From contig NC_037274.1 of assembly GCF_000002425.4 (NCBI RefSeq), positions 12,872,344 through 12,936,343 on the forward strand: DNA of 64,000 nt, read 5' to 3'. Positions 44,122 through 57,537 of this stretch are shown here, in pieces; positions within the stretch are counted from its first letter, which is position 1; each line of letters begins with the position of its first letter. Source of the DNA: Physcomitrium patens. Its lineage: Eukaryota; Streptophyta; Bryopsida; Funariales; Funariaceae. The notes beneath the pieces are model-generated. The model searched no databases and was not told the DNA's origin. It was given only the letters and a program-made list of their open reading frames with translations. The position numbers and the translations under genes are program-made.

Positions 44122-44221
44122 TTGATAAGTAGATGCAAAGAATTTGAATTCTATTACGATGGTAGATAGTATAAGTAATTTGAATCAAAAGAGAACTCAT
44201 TCACATTAACTATAAGAAAGA

Positions 44222-45280
44222 ATGGATTTGAATAGTACAATAAGAGAAGAACCACTATCTAGATTAATTAATTCTTTGGTTCAACTAAGGAAATTATTTA
44301 TTCAAGTTCCACAAAGACTTAGTACTGTGCCTATGCTTCTTAACCTTTTCATCTTTAGAGATACAAGGAATGAAGATCCTTTAGCCCCTGTAGAATATTT
44401 TATTAAATCACTTATTAAGTATATGAAAATAAATAATTATTATTATTTGATGTGGTTTTCAATCACATTAATCGAAGAGGCATATGACTGGTATTGCAAC
44501 CACTTTTTTAACACCTTAAGTTAGGATATGATCTAACATTCTTTTCTAGAACATTTTTGGTTGGAAGTAGGGCAAAGCACAGCTCTAATTTCTTTATCTT
44601 CTCTTAGACAAGAAAAGGATGATAACATCATGTCTTACATTCAATGTTTTGAATTAGTGGTAATAAGATTCATAAGAACCTTGTTTACAAATGATACCTT
44701 GAAGCATTTTTTTATTCAAAGATTTTCTAAAGAAGAAAAAATTAAAGAAATCTTCCATATACGTCCTAAAGATCTTATTACGGCCAAAAATGTAACAAAT
44801 GAAGTAGAACAAATAAATAAAGAGCTCAAAAGGCAATGGCATAATGAAGATCACAATATTCCTAGCTTTAAATCTATACATGGTAGGATTCTTTATGCAT
44901 CAAGCTCTTAGATGCATGAACAACAACTATTAGTTCATACAATCTTAAGAGCCTATGCCTTATCCTTAAATACTAAGCTCCCACATCCTTTATTAGCCTT
45001 GAATTATCTTATTGAGAATAATATGTAGAAGAAAGATTTACAAAAAAAATATGAAGGCATCTCAATTAGAATTTTAAATCTAAATCTTTCATCAATTAAA
45101 ATTGATGATGGAACAATAAGCTTAATGGCTAGAAATTCCAATCTTAATCATCTATCACTTCTTATTGAGTCAAAAACACATACAATGGAACTAACGTGCT
45201 CTCAGTGTCGACAATCAAGGCATTTGGCCTAATTTTGCAATGCCATGTTTTCACAATGTCAATATTTCCAACCATATGCC
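44222..45280 (+). pseudogene. HK element Gag (N-terminal and zinc-knuckle part)
   Basis: The ATG at 44222 opens 100 codons, then stops at TAG and resumes (44561-44911). Segments such as ITLIEEAYDWYCNHF, SYIQCFE and RPKDLITAKNVTNEVEQ are of the retrotransposon Gag (PF03732-like) type. The knuckle CSQCRQSRHLA..FC (45200-45240) is followed by a second C-x2-C cut at 45280 by element L copy 1. The reading continues after the insert at 47644. Confidence 0.7.
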
Positions 45281-45550
45281 TGTGAGCTAAAATAAACCTC
45301 CACTAACTAGATGTTTATTTTAACTCACAATGAGTGAATTAACCTTTTGAATGTTAGTAATTATAGCTATTAATTAAATTTTAATCAAATCACTCAATCT
45401 TCCTAAATAATTCAAGCATATAAGCCAAAATTCTATAACTAATTCACTTTCATAATGATAAATCAATCAACAAGTTAATGCTTTGGAAATTTCTTATTTT
45501 TTTTTAATTATCTTATTTTTTTCTATTATTATTATTTTTTATTTTTTTAT

Positions 45551-45582
<32 letters not shown>

Positions 45583-47643
45583 TATTACTATTGTGATTAT
45601 TATTATTGTTTGTATTAATTTTAATCAAGTTCATCATGTAATGAAAATCATTTGTGAATGAGAATCCATCCTTGATTGAAATAATTCATCCAATAAAATT
45701 CATCCAAACTCTAACACATCAACCCTAATTGATTCTTCCTGGACTTAGGATCTTCTATGAATCATGAAATCACCTTGCAATATTTTATTGATCCCAAACA
45801 TTGAGGAAGAATCTCTTCTGGGTTTTTCCACAAGGTGCTCTATTTCTTCCAACACGATCTTGCAAACTCCCTTTCGCTCCACTTTGGATGAGGATTCGAA
45901 GTCGTTGAATAGAATTGCAATACCGATGTTCCTCCTCCGGCTCACCCCAAGCCTGTTCTTGACTTCCGCAACCAATGAACTCTTACACAATCTTGTTGTG
46001 AGGGTGTGGAGTGCCCTCGACGTTCCAACACAAGTTCCTGGTCGGCACCTTAAACCACCTCTTTGCCTTGCCAAGTACCTCCTCTTGTCTATAAGTAGTT
46101 GATACTACTTCGGAGATTGAACTCCAAGCTCGCACTTGCTTACTGTTTTGTTCTTGAGTATCACCAACCCCGGTTCATAAGAGAACAGCGATGCAATTTT
46201 GCCTGGACTGCTTGACCCGTACCACCAGCATCATTGCCTCAAGTCCCTTTAGGAACCTCAACTTGTGTAGCAAGGATTCAGGCCCTAGATCAGCGTTGCT
46301 AATCCTTCTCTTGGTCTTCAACCGTAACACTGCTTGTCTCTATGCAGATCACATGGGAAAAAACAAAAAAATCCACTTCTTGTTGCCCTTGTCGGAGACC
46401 AATCCAGTCGCACACGCCAAAAAGTTCACACCTCAGAAGATGCTTCTTCTCGTCAAAGCATCCGCAATGCCCAACCCCAAGAAAAGAGAACAAGGAAGGG
46501 GGGGGGGGGGGGGGGGTTGCGGAATTTGGCCCCCCGTTAATGTAGACCCCGCCTTAATCTCCTAGACAAAATTTTCCAACAGCCTAGAACTTGAACTGCT
46601 CGTCCAATAATTGCAGCTCAAGATTCAAGTCACCGCGAGAGAGAAAAAACCAATAATCGCAATAATTCACGTCGGCCACCTCGGCTTTAGCTGCGCCACA
46701 GTCGCCAAAACCAGCAGCCACACAAAAAACCCAAGAACAAAAAGTTCGACCGCAACTCTGATCTAGTTTTATTTTTTCGATGCTGCAGCAATACACTATT
46801 CTAAAAAACACTGGAAGTGTAAAAATCCAACCGTCGGAGCTAGACTCCTCCCGAAACAAAACGGAAGAATGGAAGAGGAGGAGAAGAGCAAAACAGAAGA
46901 GAAAGAGATCAAGTAGTGCTGCACCGCAACACCTTCACGATGCAAAGGAGACAAGAAAATTGTTCTCAAATGATCGGAGCTCGTCCCACACGAGAGAGAA
47001 AAAAAAACTGAAAACAAGTGAGAGAGGGAACTGGGGCGGCCTACATCCCTATCAGTAGAGAGGCTGCCGGAAGTTAGGGGCAACCTCTCGCCCTGGTGAT
47101 CATATCCTATTTTCTCTACTTTTTCTTTTGTTTTTTTTCTTTTCTTTTTCCTTTTTGTCTTCTTTTCCTTCGTCCTTCCTTCTTTCCTGTTGTTCTCTTT
47201 CTTTTTCTTCATTCACCTTCTTCCTTCTTCTCTTTTCTTCTACTATTCTTTTCTGCTTTCTACCTCTTCCATCTACTACATATTATATATATATATATAT
47301 ATATATATTTTCCTTTTTTGACCATGCTTCTAATTTTTATATATTTATTTATCTTTTATCCTATATATATAGTTTTATAAACTATTAATAAATAATAATT
47401 TTTTTCTTTTTTGACACCAAGATTACTTCCTTTGTATTTCCTCTAATATTAGCTAACTAGAAAAATATAGTATTTATAGAATTTTTCTTACTAAACACTA
47501 TCTTAGATTGCGTGTCTACTACTAGCAATCTATTTTCTATTTTTTCCTAAAATTCTACAACTAATTCATAAATTTTTTGTTTGAAGCACAACAAGTGCAT
47601 TTTTTATACTAAATATCAAAGAAAATCAATTCAGTGGCTTACA
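45281..47643 (+). mobile_element. Family L, copy 1: solo-LTR-like element (2363 bp) in the Gag of HK
   Basis: It starts TGTGAGCTAAAATAAACC and ends GTGGCTTACA. The 5-bp target duplication atgcc is perfect (45276-45280 and 47644-47648). The first 49 bases form an inverted repeat (45281-45329). The ends are AT-rich; the middle (about 45720-47100) is GC-richer with a run of 19 G (46498-46516), pyrimidine tracts and a (TA)n at 47284-47308. Open frames in it are not conserved with copy 4 by eye. No gag, pol or PBS is inside. Confidence 0.75.
46498..46516 (+). repeat. Run of 19 guanines
   Basis: An unbroken G run inside L copy 1. It could form a quadruplex; its length may also be a sequencing or assembly error. 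Confidence 0.9.
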
Positions 47644-48223
47644 ATGCCCTTCTACAAAAAAATCAAATCTTTCAACTTTATAATTCAAACAATAAAGGTT
47701 TAATTCTAAGAACCAAGGCTCTAGGGATCAAACAAGACAATAAGTAGGTTTTTATGTATTTTATAAGAAAAGACATCTACTTAATTAATGGTGGATTCAA
47801 CTTTTGGTGGTAACTATCCCACATTGTTTTGTAGAAAACCAGATTTAATAGTTCTTTTACAATCATCACCTAATAATTATATTTAATAATCATGTGATAA
47901 TTATAGACAAGTAATATAACCTTCAACAAATAATAATCTAAGGCCCCCAAATTTATACTATGATTATGAAAATAATAAACAAAATCAAAACGTACTTAAT
48001 GGACTTTAGATTAATTTTAGATAGATTCCAATAAATCCTAATTAAGGTCGATTTCAAGGTCAAAATCCTTCTAATTAATGAAGACATAGCCAAAGGTCTC
48101 AAGATATGAAATTTATATCCCAGTCAATAGGAGAGTTGGAAGAAATTCAAAATCTTGTATAATCTAGTGAATCAAGTCTTTTTTTCAAAATTAAATTTAA
48201 TACTTTTGAAAAAATCATCCAAG

Positions 48224-48255
<32 letters not shown>

Positions 48256-48990
48256 TACCTAAAGTATCAACTCTTATAGTAATGACTAAATCTAGAGCTG
48301 CATCTTTATTTATCCATCAAAAAAAAGAAATTAGTACCTTAGACAAAATCCACCTTACTTCTTAGATTTAGAACAAGTCATAATTGAAACAATTAAGGCA
48401 ATTTAGAATAATATTGCCAAATTTATAAGGTTTGATTTTTTGATAGAAGAACTATAATTTCAAAATCTTGGAGTTAAATACAAGCTAAGTGTTAATCCAG
48501 ATAACTATAATTAGGAAGGTTCCAAAATTCCCACGTTTCAAGTTCCTCAATAATACAAGAATGTAAAAAAATCCAATATACAAGAGTATAACTTATGGAA
48601 TAACCTTAGAAAATAAAAGGCTAATATTACTTTTATTTAATTATTAGAAATTTTTCCAATGGTTTGAAAGGTACTAAAAAACTATAATTCTATGAAAAGC
48701 CAAAGAAGGCCTAAGGTTATGATGGTAGCAAAAATAGATGCTTCTACTAAATGAAGTGAAATAAAAGTAAATAACAATAAGATTTCTATTATGGGTAAAA
48801 TAATATTCTATACCATTGTAGATAGTGGAAGTAATTTGAACATTATGTCTTTTCAAACCATAGAGAAACTAATGTTGAATGTCACTAATCTGTCTTCTTT
48901 TGTTATTAAGATGGCAAATCAAAGCTTATCTATCTCAATAGGTCAAATAAAAAATTGTAAGAGTTAGATTAAAAGAGAAGAATATATCTT
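47644..48990 (+). pseudogene. HK Gag end and aspartic protease
   Basis: From the insert onward the Gag frame continues (ALLQKNQIFQ) for a short way. Around 48810-48870 the protease reads TIVDSGSNLNIMSFQTIEKL with the DSG motif. Between them nothing stays open. A poly-A run lies at 48224-48253. Confidence 0.65.
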
Positions 48991-49879
48991 GATATATCAT
49001 GTCATTTAGATGCATATGTCAAGGAATTCCTTTCTCTTATTGCTTAAGAGGCCATGGTTAAGGGATTCAAAAGCTATAGTTAATTGGAGAAGAAACAAGA
49101 CTCTCATCATCTTTGATCTATGGAAAAATAGAACCAAAATTTCTATATGAACTATATTTGATTATAGAAAAAATAATTCCCTTAACTCTATAAAAGATAT
49201 CCAACATTCTAAAATCTAAGGCAAGTTAACAAAGGTGGTTAATTCAATTGGCCAAGATTTTAAAAAAAATAGAATGCTTAGGTCCCAATCCTTATCATTA
49301 GAAGGATGACAAGGAATTTAAACAATGGCTAAATAATCATCTAGACTCTAATTGTGATTATTTCAAATTAGTTAACTTTATAGAAGGAATGTTAGAGATT
49401 GTGGAAGTTAAGGAAATCTAAGTCTTTAGCATTAATATAGATAGAAAATTAGAAGAAAAATTAAAGTCCTTAAAAGAGATGATGACTTAGTTCCACCTCT
49501 TAGATTTTAAAATACTTTATTGAAAATTTTGATTGGAAATAAAGTTGTCAACTATTCTCCTATATTTAGAGATTAATATATGAATTCTTTAATATAATCT
49601 TTACTATGATAATTGAAATAGAAAATCATAGATATATTTTATATAAGAGAATAATTCAAAAATATTAAAATTAGAATTTATTTAAATCAAGAAGAAGTGT
49701 CTAGATATCATGATTTGATCATAAAATATTGAAATATTTTAGCATGGTCATATAAGGATTTGAAGGGTATATCACGTAAAGTGGCTCAATACCATATTTT
49801 TTTATTCTTAATGTCAAGGAAATTAGACAAAAAAAAAGTTGTATGAACTTCTAATTTCAATTGATTGTTAAGAAAGAAT

Positions 49880-51110
49880 TAAAAAAAAATTATTAGCTGG
49901 ATTTATTAAATTAGTAGAAATAAAAAATTGGATCTGTCTTATGGTCCTTATAAAGAAAAAAAATGGTAAATTAAGAGTGCACATAGATTATAAAGAAATC
50001 AACAAGCACATCTATAAAGACCAATTTTTTCTTTCTTTTCATTAATAGTATTTTAGACAAAGTGACAAGTCACAAAAACTATACATTTATATATAGTTAT
50101 TTGGATTATAATCAAATTGCCATAGCCCTAGCAGATTACCATAAAATGACTTTTATCACTCCTTGAGATATATATTTTTTAAATTATGTCTATTATGCTT
50201 TCTAATGCCTCTTTTGCATTCTAAAGAGTCGTGACCTTTGCATTTTTGGATTTGCTACATAAATCTATGATGGTATTCATAGATGATTTTAGCACCCAAT
50301 TCAATACCAAGGGCCATCTAGAGCATGTAAAAGAGACTTTAAAAAGATGTAGAAAAATAGAAATTGCTTTAAATTCCAACAAAATATATTTGGCAGTATA
50401 AAAAGAGATCTTATTGAATTATGTAGTGTTTAAAGAAAGAAGAGAATCTAACCTAGAAAAAATAGAGGTTATAGCTAAAATACAACCTTCAACAAATGTT
50501 AAGAGAGTAAAAAGGGTCTTAGAATATCTTCGATGATATTAAGAATTAATTTCCAATTAGGCCATAAAAAATTTATCTATTACCAATCTTAAAAGAAAGT
50601 TGGTTAAGTTTAAGTAGACAAAGGAGTGTGAAGAAGCCTTTGATTGGATAAATGCAACAGCAAGCTCCTATCTGGTCTTAAAGCCACCTAATTGAGATCT
50701 TTTTTTCTATTTTTATTGTAATGCTTCATCTATAGTAGTTGATTGTACATTATATCAACCAACAAAAGGTGGGCATAAAGATTATCCTATCATATTTACT
50801 AGCAAAAAGTTAAATTTTGTAAAAAAAAATTATAGTACTACAAAAAAAAAAAAAAAAAAAAAAAATGCTTAGCCATGGTCTTTTCTATGAAGTTTTAACA
50901 TTATCTTCTATTAAATCTTGTGGTGTTTATTATTGACCATATTGCCATCAAATACTTAGTCAATAAGGCAGATTTGAGTAGTCATATAGCTTGATGAGTA
51001 CTATTATTGAGAGAATTTGACTACAAGGTAGAATACAAACCTAAAAAATTATATAACCAAGCCAATCACCTTTTAAGGTTAGAAGAAAAATTAAGCCCTA
51101 TTCTTATTAA
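49880..51110 (+). pseudogene. HK reverse transcriptase and RNase H, decayed
   Basis: RT: LAGFIKLVEIKNW, KKKNGKLRVHIDYKEINK (about 49960), a YSGYNQIAIA-type stretch in broken frame (50090-50150), and VFIDDFS at 50275. RNase H: VVDCTLYQPTKGGHKDYPI (50730-50790), then DHIAIKYLVNKADLSSHIA and KPKKLYNQANHLLRLEE (50930-51090). The VDH..YLVNK wording is typical of a gypsy lineage common in plants. Many stops; an A run near 50844-50864. Confidence 0.75.
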
Positions 51111-51324
51111 TGATAACTTAGCAAATAATTTTTTTTTAATTATTTCTACTTATCCTACTTAATATAACTACATTGCAAAAAATTTAAATTCAAATCATTT
51201 TTTGAAGAGTTATCTAAAAATAAAAATGTAAGATTAAAATTAGTAGCACTCATATTGCCATGATAGAAAAATGATTATATTTCTAAGGAATAGATGGTCT
51301 ACTCAAACAATGTATAGTGGTTGG

Positions 51325-53002
51325 TGTAAACTAAAATAAATTTTTATTAGTTGGAAGTCTATTCTAATTCATAATAATTAAATTATTGAATAGTTTTAAT
51401 TAATTATGACTAATTTTTATGACTTATTAATTTACTATTTAATCCCCTAAATAACCTCTTAATCCATAAAAATATTCAATAATATTTATACTTATAATAT
51501 TATTCAAAATAAATTTATGTATTTAAGAATCTATTTTAATATTATTATTTTATTTTATTTTATTTTATTTTAAAAAAATATATAAAAATTAATTCATTCA
51601 TAAGAATTCATCTATGAATAATTTTTCATCCATAAATAAAAATTCATCCATAACCTTGCAACATCTACTTAACCTAGATTCATCCACTTTAAATTCATGA
51701 AATTTGTCCATCTAATTATCATCCATAAATTTTTTCAGTTCAATTATCACCCATAAAGATCATTCATCTAATTATTTTAATTCAAATAAAATACATTCAA
51801 AAATTTAAAAATTAAGAGCCTTTATTTCCCACATCTTCGTAACAATGCCCTTGCACAAAATTCATCACCACTTTCTTGTTGTAGACTGTCTTGGATCAAG
51901 CCTTAGCTTTCTAGAAATTATACTTAAGAGCACTTTTTATAAAATAAAATTCAATTCAAAAAACTAAGTGAGCTAGGAGAAATCTTGCCTCAAAGTTGGT
52001 GTTCTAATTCTGCTAGTAGTAGACTCTTTTGCATTAAAAATTTCATTGCTGCCTTTTCCTTCACCGGCTTCAAGTGTACTTAGACTTTTTAAAAAGTTGA
52101 CTTGAAGATCTAACACCTTTAAAAAACTTAGTTCCAAAATTGTCTTAATTCACCGATTATTGTCCTTCAAGTAGGTGCTCTAATTTCACCTAGTAGTAGA
52201 CCCTCTTGTACTAAAACTATCGCCATCACTCGTCCTTGATTGACTTTAAGCATGTGTAGTGTCTTAAGAAGTGTAATAAGAAGATCTATCTATCCTAAAA
52301 ATTTCAGATTCTAACTCCAAGTATCCAAAGAAAAATCAACAAAAAACTAAAGCTAAATAAGTTTGAGTAAGATAGAGAATTTTTGACATAGCTTTTGTAC
52401 AAAAAGAAGGAGGGAGGCCAAATAAGTCCATGAGGTTTCTTATAGCTTGATCCTAAGACCTAAAGATGGTGGCCATATCTCTATCCTTGAACCCTAAGGA
52501 GTCCAAACTAAGATTTACTACACTTGTTGGTCCAACAATCAAAATTCTAGATTGAGGCTAATAGCCATCAAATGAGCCCTAGAATTAAATTTTTGGCCAA
52601 ACTTACCGTGCTATTATATTTAAAATATATTTTCTAATAAGGATTAATTATTTACATGCTTTAATCTATAAAAATTTGTAATACTTATAAAGATTAGAAG
52701 TATGGCAATTTGAATTGAATTTAATTTACTCCTATATAACTTCTAACTTATTTCTAACATACTTATAACATTATTATTAATATAATTTAAATTAAAAAAT
52801 TATTATAACTAAAAATAGATAATAAAAAAATAAAAATTAATATTAAATTAATTATTGATCTAATATTTATCTTTATATATTAACACTAATTTTCCATCAT
52901 CTAGAGTCTTTTAAACTAATCTTTATCTAATAATTATAATTTGGCTCTCTTAATACATTTTTTTGTTCTAAAAATATCAATGAGTTGATTTAATGATTCA
53001 CA
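51325..53002 (+). mobile_element. Family L, copy 2: solo-LTR-like element (1678 bp) between HK RNase H and integrase
   Basis: Ends TGTAAACTAAAATAAA and ATGATTCACA. Flanks gttgg (51320-51324) and gttag (53003-53007) look like a target duplication with one change. Removing the element and one flank rejoins the HK frame as CIVVGEVLAILMACH. The 49-base terminal inverted repeat is at 51325-51373, weaker than in copy 1. It lacks most of the GC-rich middle. Confidence 0.7.
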
Positions 53003-53007
53003 GTTAG

Positions 53008-53390
53008 TGAAGTACTAGCCATATTAATGGCATGCCATAATAATGCATGTGCAAGGCACTTCTTTGGTAGATTGACAGCTCAAAAGATAATAAAAGCGAG
53101 ATATCATTAATCTATCATGTTCCAAGATGTCCATGATTATGCTAAACAATGTGATGCTTGCTAGCATTGTGCATAAAATGATTTGCATATGGTACTTCTT
53201 TTTTACATATCTTTGCCTTTAATTTCTTTTAAAAATGAAGAATTGATAACATCGGGGAAGTTCTTTATGCCACAAAAACCTCATAAAATATGATGCCACA
53301 ACTTGGTTGATTTAAGGATATTAGTAGTGAATAGAATAATATTTTAATAAGAGCTAAAATTTCTAAAAATTAAATACTTAATACACTTAT
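53008..53390 (+). pseudogene. HK integrase zinc-binding domain, truncated
   Basis: Translation gives EVLAILMACHNNACARHFFG, TAQKIIKARYH and HDYAKQCDAC, an HHCC domain. It fades after about 53250 and is cut by L copy 3 at 53391. No integrase core is found. Confidence 0.7.
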
Positions 53391-55129
53391 TGTGAATTAT
53401 AATAAATTTTTAACTAAAAAAGATTTATTTTAGTACATATATTTTTATCTATAGATAATTTTTCATCTATGAATAAAGATTCATCTAATTTAATTGAATT
53501 TCATCTATAATTATTCATTCAATAAAAAATTCATCCTCATGATTTAATTTTATTTCTATACTTGTTCATATGATCAAAATGTTTATTTCATTTTGAGATT
53601 ATTTATCAATTTTAAAATTTCTCACTTCATAATATATAATTATTTTCTATCTAATATGTTTTGAAAAATGTTCTTACAAAAAAGATGTTACTGGAATAAG
53701 TCTTAACTACTATTAGAGAATTGCTTTAATTGTCTTTGGTGTATATTCTAACTACTTAATTTTGTTGTATGTAAAAACTTTGTAAGTACAAACGATGGCA
53801 ATTATGTAGCTACTAGTAAAATAGGCAAGACTAAGAAAAGTTATTCTAAATACAAATTTGGCAATGAATTAATAATATTGTGGCCACTCTAGGAATGGAA
53901 TACTACTCATAAGCCATTGTCTTTTCAACAAATTAATGACTTTTAGATACTAGTGACTCTAATTCTAACTCTATCTTACATATGCAAGTTCAATTATTCT
54001 TAGTATTACCAATTGGGAGATCTACACATTTGCAATGAATTTGAACATTAACAAAATATGGCGATAGGCTAAGGCAATTTCAAAAAATATCTGTTCTATC
54101 TCAACAAGGAAGAAGAATATTACAATGAGTGTATATTAAAGTGGATTGAAGTGCATTGCAATCAACAAAAGAGAAGAAGAAATCCTCCACTAAGAGAGTT
54201 TAAATGCTCCTCATCGCATGTTATTGTTGCTACATGTAAGAACACCTCCATTCCAGTCACAACCACCACACAATTTAGATCAATCACAGCATTCCCTCCA
54301 AAGATACATAATACTCAAATTACAATCTAATAAAGATCTAGGCATTAGACTATTGTTACACCATAGTAAGAATCTAGTTTCTCTAAGAGAGCATCGCACT
54401 ATAAGAAAAACACTTCCAATGCACAGCCGCTAAGTACTAAACTTTTGAAAGATAAGTAAGAAGATATCCAAGTCGATTGCACTACAACAACAAAAGGATT
54501 CATGTTGGATTGCAATGCCTTGAATTTCAACTACTGCAAATATCCGTTGTCAAAAAAAAAAGCAGCAAAACTTGCAAGAGACATTATCTCTTGGAATAAA
54601 ATTCCAACTATTCAATGCTAAATTTCAAAGTTCATATCCAATGAGAGAAAAAAACAGAAAAGGAAGATTTTTAAAGAGCCCCTTAGAAGAATGTGGCTGA
54701 AGTCTAGAACTACATGAATTCCTGTAGTCCTCTAAAAAATCTAGCGAACATCCATTTGATTGATAAAATAAAAATATATATTTTTTATTTATTTAATTAT
54801 TTTTCTATTTTCTTATTTTTCTTTTATTTTTAATTTTTTTGAATTGACCAAATTAGATTTATATTTAGCTCTTAATCTAATTAAATTTTAATAGAAATTT
54901 TCTATTGTAAAAAATATCATAAATCCATATCAACTAAATTAAAGAGAAATTATTTATTTAAATTTTTTTTTCAAAGAAATCCTATCAAAGATTCTTTTTT
55001 GCATTGATATTATATTTTTTGCTATTTTTTTCCAAATTCTTATATTACTTCCTTAGGTTAATGACTTTAAGCATCATAAGTGTATTTTTTGTACTAAAAG
55101 ATAGTAATAAACCAATTCTATGATTCACA
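53391..55129 (+). mobile_element. Family L, copy 3 (1739 bp), without a matching target duplication
   Basis: Starts TGTGAATTATAATAAA with the 49-base inverted repeat (53391-53439) and ends TATGATTCACA. The flanks cttat and tatta do not match. HK lies on the left and LINE-like DNA on the right, so it may mark a recombination joint. Confidence 0.6.
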
Positions 55130-57145
55130 TATTACTTTATTATTCTCAATTTATATCTTTTTATATAATCAAGAGCTTTAAATTGTGGAATTGATTAAAA
55201 TTATGATTATTATATTAGATTTAATAAAAATAAAAAAAAATCATTAGAGGGTGCATTAAAAAGAGTGAGTATTATAGGTGCTATAAGCACACAACTTCAT
55301 ATTGTACAACTAACATAATAAGAGGATAAATATTGTAAATATAATAACTATGCACAATGAAGAAGATAGTACCATATGCTAGCTTACTCATGGCTCAATG
55401 GCCCATGTGCTTGTCACCTTGATGCAATCAAAACAAATTAGGTGTGTGGAGCAAATAAGTTATATAGATAAAATTAAATAAAAGTTTGTAGTGATGGCAA
55501 TCAATCTAGGTAGGTATGCTAAAATCCATCTTATTAGAGCTATGCCAAAGAAACAAGTTCCAATTGATTTATCTTCAAGATGATCTAATTTTTTAGTAAA
55601 TAAAAAGGTATTAGAAGTACATTAGATCGGAATAAAATTAAAAAAGAGATAGAATACTACTTGCACTATGTTACTATTGCTTACTTTATGAGAGGATGGC
55701 AAGTTCAAAAGAGTATGTAAGAATGAATGAAATTCATCCAAATTGATATAAACAAAGAAGTATGGCTAAATAGAAATCTTGAGCATCGCTTCTTTTAAGT
55801 TCTTAGTAATGACAAGTCATCCATACAAAAAATTGCTCACTCAAACACCCCACCTCTTTAAGTGGAGTACATGCATTCTACAAACATAGATTCTAAGGTT
55901 TAATTCTTGCAAACCAATTCATATAAAAATTTCAACCTAAATTAAAATTAAAGTTGTCTTAGACAAGTTTTTGAAAAGTACATAAGACATTGTACAATAT
56001 TTTGGCTTTGTCTTGAGTAAGGATTGAAAGAATAGGTATAATATAGATCAAAAGTTTTATATGGTAATTAATATAGAAATAACTTATGATCTTACTATTG
56101 CAATTAAGAACCTGATGACTTAATCTATAATTTACTTATAATTAGATTATAATATCCTATCTATTAAGTGTAGATATTGTCTAGCAATAACATACCTTGT
56201 TTTGGAAATGTCCAACTTTGACTAGAAATAATAGAGTCGAAATAGAGACAAGAAAGAATAGGCAGCTTCTTCCAACCACTTCAAATGTTGATTAGAACAA
56301 TACAATTAATAGATTCTAATTGAAAAATTGGAAAGAAAAAATTAATCCAAGGCCATCTCCATCTCCATCGTCTTACCAAGGCACAGAGATTCTCATTCAA
56401 GTGACAGGTTTCTTTGTTGGATTCAAAAAAAAGATTGTCATAGTTAGAAAAAAAAACCAAATAAGACAACATCAATACTAATGACCCAAGACAAAAGAGT
56501 CTTAGTGCAACAAGATAGATAATGCAAGAAAAGAATTGTAAGTGGGCTTTATTTCCAAACAATAAAATTTTATAGTGATGCATAATATTCAGACAAAATC
56601 AAGGATCATTGCTAATAATATGAAGTAAAAGCCTCCAAAAAATAACAAGATGTGAAGATGGTATCATCACATTGACACAATAAGAGTTATTATTAATGAA
56701 AAGAGTTAATACTAATGTCAATAATGTAGACAAGTAAATAAATATTACAAATAATTTACAAAAAAAAAAAAAAAAATTGCCACGTTTGCTAAGTCAAATA
56801 GAAGGAATGGATTGAAGAATAGAAATGAGATCCATTATAATAAGTATTTGAAGGAATATCAGGGATCCCTCAATATAAATCTAACTTAAAAGAATAGAGG
56901 AGCAATTGACTTTCTTATAAAAGATTGAAAATTATCTAAATATTGACCTAAATTGAGGTATTGGATCCTGATCAATGTCAAAACTTGCAATGAGCATTGC
57001 TATCTCCAAGTCTTTTGCAATACAAGGTGTAATGTTGTTTGTAATAGAAACTTATTTGAAAGAAGCCTTATACTTACAAAGGACAATTATAAGAACCTTA
57101 CAATGAGCATACATGGATCTTATAGTACACTTATTATTAGCTTTT
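55130..57145 (+). pseudogene. Unclear retroelement remains, possibly LINE ORF1
   Basis: No long frame. Short segments look like nucleic-acid-binding motifs: YYRCYKHTTSYC near 55270 and KCRYCLAITYLVLEM near 56165-56215, each like a damaged CCHC. FVVMAINLGRYAKIHLIRAM (55480-55550) reads like real protein. Because a LINE endonuclease follows on the same strand at 60664, ORF1 of that LINE is a fair guess, no more. Confidence 0.3.
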
Positions 57146-57537
57146 TGTCACGGACACAGAAATATAGACTCGAGATCTAACAAGAAGTTTAAGAAGAATT
57201 GGCAAGAACTAGATTAATCAGATGAGAATAACACCAAAGAGGTGAGCTAGAGCTCCATGAGATGTGTTGTCAAGACTGAAGAACTCTTCAGCCTCGATTC
57301 CAATATATACTTCTATTTAAGAAGCTTCTCAAGCAACTTCTACCAACTAAGAAGCTTCTAGAAGGTTCCAGAGACTTGCTTCTAGAAGGTTCTAGAAACT
57401 TATCTCTAGAAGGTTCTAAGGACTATGTCTCTAATATCTTCTGCCAACTAAGAAGCTTCTAGAAGGTTCCAGAGACTTGCTTCTAGAAGGTTCTAGAAAC
57501 TTGTCTCTAGAAGGTTCTAAGGATTATGTCCCTAACA
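57146..57537 (-). mobile_element. Solo LTR of family A with doubled heat-shock block
   Basis: It starts TGTCACGGAC and ends GTCCCTAACA. The target duplication ctttt is perfect (57141-57145 and 57538-57542), so it is a solo LTR. The first 190 bases match the LTR of A. A unit of 101 bp then stands twice (57337-57437 and 57438-57537). Confidence 0.9.
57355..57499 (-). promoter_or_regulatory. Four perfect heat-shock elements in the solo LTR
   Basis: Three-unit elements cTTCtaGAAggTTCc lie at 57355-57369 and 57456-57470. Four-unit elements cTTCtaGAAggTTCtaGAAa lie at 57379-57398 and 57480-57499. A TATATA is at 57304-57309, downstream in the sense of the LTR. Confidence 0.78.

Noticed and set aside
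44654-44881. Minus-strand frame over the HK Gag
   Set aside because: It is the complement of the Gag coding stretch on the plus strand, where the Gag-type motifs lie.
46191-46565. Possible gene of 124 codons ending in Gly repeats
   Set aside because: It crosses the 19-G run, has no homology to copy 4 in that frame and no recognisable domain.
47096-47388. Two overlapping open frames rich in F, L and S
   Set aside because: They translate a pyrimidine tract and a (TA)n run inside L copy 1; composition alone keeps them open.
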